Source: Penaeus vannamei
Taxonomy: Eukaryota; Arthropoda; Malacostraca; Decapoda; Penaeidae
Direction: 5' to 3'
Assembly: GCF_042767895.1 (NCBI RefSeq)
Contig: NC_091561.1
Coordinates: forward strand, 30,939,013 to 30,949,071
Length of the DNA: 10,059 nucleotides
The notes under the pieces were generated by a model that was given only the letters and a program-made list of their open reading frames with translations, was not told where the DNA came from and did not search any database. Shown here in pieces: positions 8,356-10,059 of the stretch; within the stretch, counting starts at the first letter, position 1; each line of letters opens with the position of its first letter. The translations under genes were made by a program, and so were the position numbers.

Positions 8356-9203
8356 GTAAGTGTGCCTTTCTTTGTTTATATTTATGCAGTTTTCTAATCT
8401 GTGATTGCTGTGTGTCAGATGTCATTAACTGTCTCTTTTTCTTTTTCTTGTCTCAAGGTAATGCCATAATACAATTTTCTATATTTTTTTTCTATTATCA
8501 TTATGGCAGAAAAGTAATAGCAGTGGAAGTTATTACAGAGCAGGGATGGACAGGGTCGTTGTTACACAAGTTTCGTTTGTCAGTTGGTGATGTCGGTGGT
8601 TTGATTAATTAGAACAGTTTGATAATGACATCGTTAGCTGCTGACTAGTTTTATTCTGCAGTTACAAATTTTTGTAATTTTTTATGGCATAATCTCAATC
8701 ACTGATTTCATTTTTATCATTATCGTCATTATTGATGTCACTGTCGCTCATTTTTTTCTTATGATTTTCTACATTTTCTCTTTTTCATTTTTTTTTTTTG
8801 TTGTAATGAACATCTACCGAGTGATATCTTAGCTTAGAGGGTACAGTTATATTCCTTCCTTGGTCATTGACCAGTGGTATTAACAGTTGTAGCAACCATG
8901 GTATTAAAATTGCTGTAGTGTTAAAATGAGAATAGCAGTTGGACAACGTGAAAATGACATGTACAGAATATAGGCTTTCTAGGTTGTTGGAAAGAGATGC
9001 AGTTTCAGCCCATTTTTATTATGAGGGTAATCTGCATGTGAAATGGATGCATAGGTAAGAAAGTTATTTTACCAAGAAATTGTATATTGTTTTTAGGAAG
9101 ATTAATATTTAATCAATATGAGTGATTGCATTGGTGTTAGTGTTGGTTTCATTTGTATCAATATAGTTATTGTGATTTATTATTCTTGTTGTACATGATA
9201 TTC

Positions 9204-9502
9204 TTAACCCATTGATGCTGGTATAGCAAAAATACAATCCATGGTCACAGTATTTTTTGTCTTTACACACAGGTGACTTCAAAAGTGCTTAATCACCAAG
9301 GAATCAGTTCTAGTCCTACCTCACCCTTTCCTTGATTTTTGGAAAGAAAACTTAAAAATCATAATGTCAGGTATAATGATAAGAATGTCAATATTAACAG
9401 TATGAGAAATAAAAAAAAATCACACCTGGGCTTGCTAGTAGGCTGAGGACCTATGGAGCCATCTGTTCAGACAGACATGATTACCTAACAACAATGGGTT
9501 AA
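9204..9502. mobile_element. piggyBac-type MITE (9208-9498) flanked by TTAA
   Basis: TTAA at 9204-9207 and 9499-9502 bracket a 291-bp segment that begins CCCATTGATG and ends CAACAATGGG. The terminal 7 bases, CCCATTG, are perfect inverted repeats and the match continues imperfectly for about 5 more. TTAA targets and CCC/GGG ends are the piggyBac hallmark. The interior is non-coding and has an AATAAA followed by an A-run at 9408-9419. It is a non-autonomous element. Confidence 0.75.
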
Positions 9503-9507
9503 TATAG

Positions 9508-9611
9508 CTGTTGTTATTATTTTTTTATTATCATTATTATTATTGATATTATTGTTGTTGTGATTATTATTACTATTATAACTACTACTGTTTTTATCAT
9601 TGTTATTGGTG
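9508..9611 (+). repeat. Imperfect TTA/TTG/ACT trinucleotide tract
   Basis: A run of triplets TTG, TTA, ATT, ATC and ACT with interruptions begins six bases after the MITE's right TTAA. Read in reverse it gives an Asn-rich open frame (9485-9709, minus strand) that is not a gene. Confidence 0.8.
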
Positions 9612-9725
9612 CATCTGTTCTCATTAACTACTCTTCCTGTTGGCATTAGTAGTCTTGGCAAGCAAGGATGGTGAGGAACTCTATCCCTTTTTATCCATGC
9701 AAAAGCCATCTGATGGGCAGTAAGA
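9612..9725. other. Unassigned higher-complexity stretch between repeats
   Basis: This 110-bp segment is less AT-biased than its surroundings (TTGGCAAGCAAGGATGGTGA, AAAAGCCATCTGATGGGCAG). I do not recognise element ends, a tRNA or an exon. It may be part of an older interspersed repeat. Confidence 0.25.
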
Positions 9726-9871
9726 CTTTATAGTTGTAGCCTGCAGAACAGGTTTAGCAAAATTGTATCTTGAACAGTACTAATGGTAATGACAGTGAAA
9801 GATAGTAGAAGCTTTAGTACTAAAAGTTATAGCTTTCAGAGAAATCACTAGTTGAGCTAGAAGAAAGCAAA

Positions 9872-10059
<188 letters not shown>

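Noticed and set aside
8458..8612. Possible transmembrane exon after TTGTCTCAAG
   Set aside because: It is in frame and hydrophobic but lacks the Lys-x-Ala-Ala-Leu-Trp-Pro type start and the basic tail expected in basigin. It is kept only as a low-interest read-through observation.
9485..9709. Minus-strand Asn-rich open frame
   Set aside because: It is a translation of the triplet repeat tract.

Overview
This is AT-rich, intron-rich animal nuclear DNA with no bacterial-style gene layout. Six short exons on the + strand join in one consistent reading frame and encode about 248 residues of an immunoglobulin-superfamily membrane protein. The second half of an N-terminal Ig domain (exons 1-37 and 1099-1238), a complete middle Ig domain (7280-7385 and 7506-7672) and a complete third Ig domain (7806-7916 and 8173-8355) are visible. 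The third domain and its end (motifs LQPND, MPNG, RGNYTC, FVRVK) look most like arthropod basigin (CD147 / neuroplastin / embigin family). The 5' end of the gene lies before the window. The transmembrane and cytoplasmic exons are not seen and should lie after it.

The rest is intron. Intron 1 (38-1098) carries a roughly 200-bp long-hairpin element bounded by a 13-bp direct repeat. The very large intron 2 (1239-7279, about 6 kb) carries a 296-bp hAT-type MITE with near-perfect 8-bp target duplications, a short tandem-like duplication and several small perfect hairpins. Introns 3 to 5 are short (120, 133 and 256 bp). The last intron starts at 8356 and runs out of the window. It holds a 291-bp piggyBac-type MITE bounded by TTAA, an imperfect TTA/TTG triplet tract directly beside it, and a compound (AT)n-(CATATA)n-(CATATATA)n microsatellite that reaches the window edge.

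The protein affinity, the AT-rich introns, the abundant microsatellites and the mix of short MITEs suggest an arthropod, and a decapod crustacean such as a penaeid shrimp would fit. This organism call is an inference and not shown directly. The basigin identification rests on motif recall, not on a search. I see no evidence for a wholly new system. The points most worth checking are the isoform logic of the first Ig domain and the three non-autonomous repeat elements, whose boundaries can be read directly.
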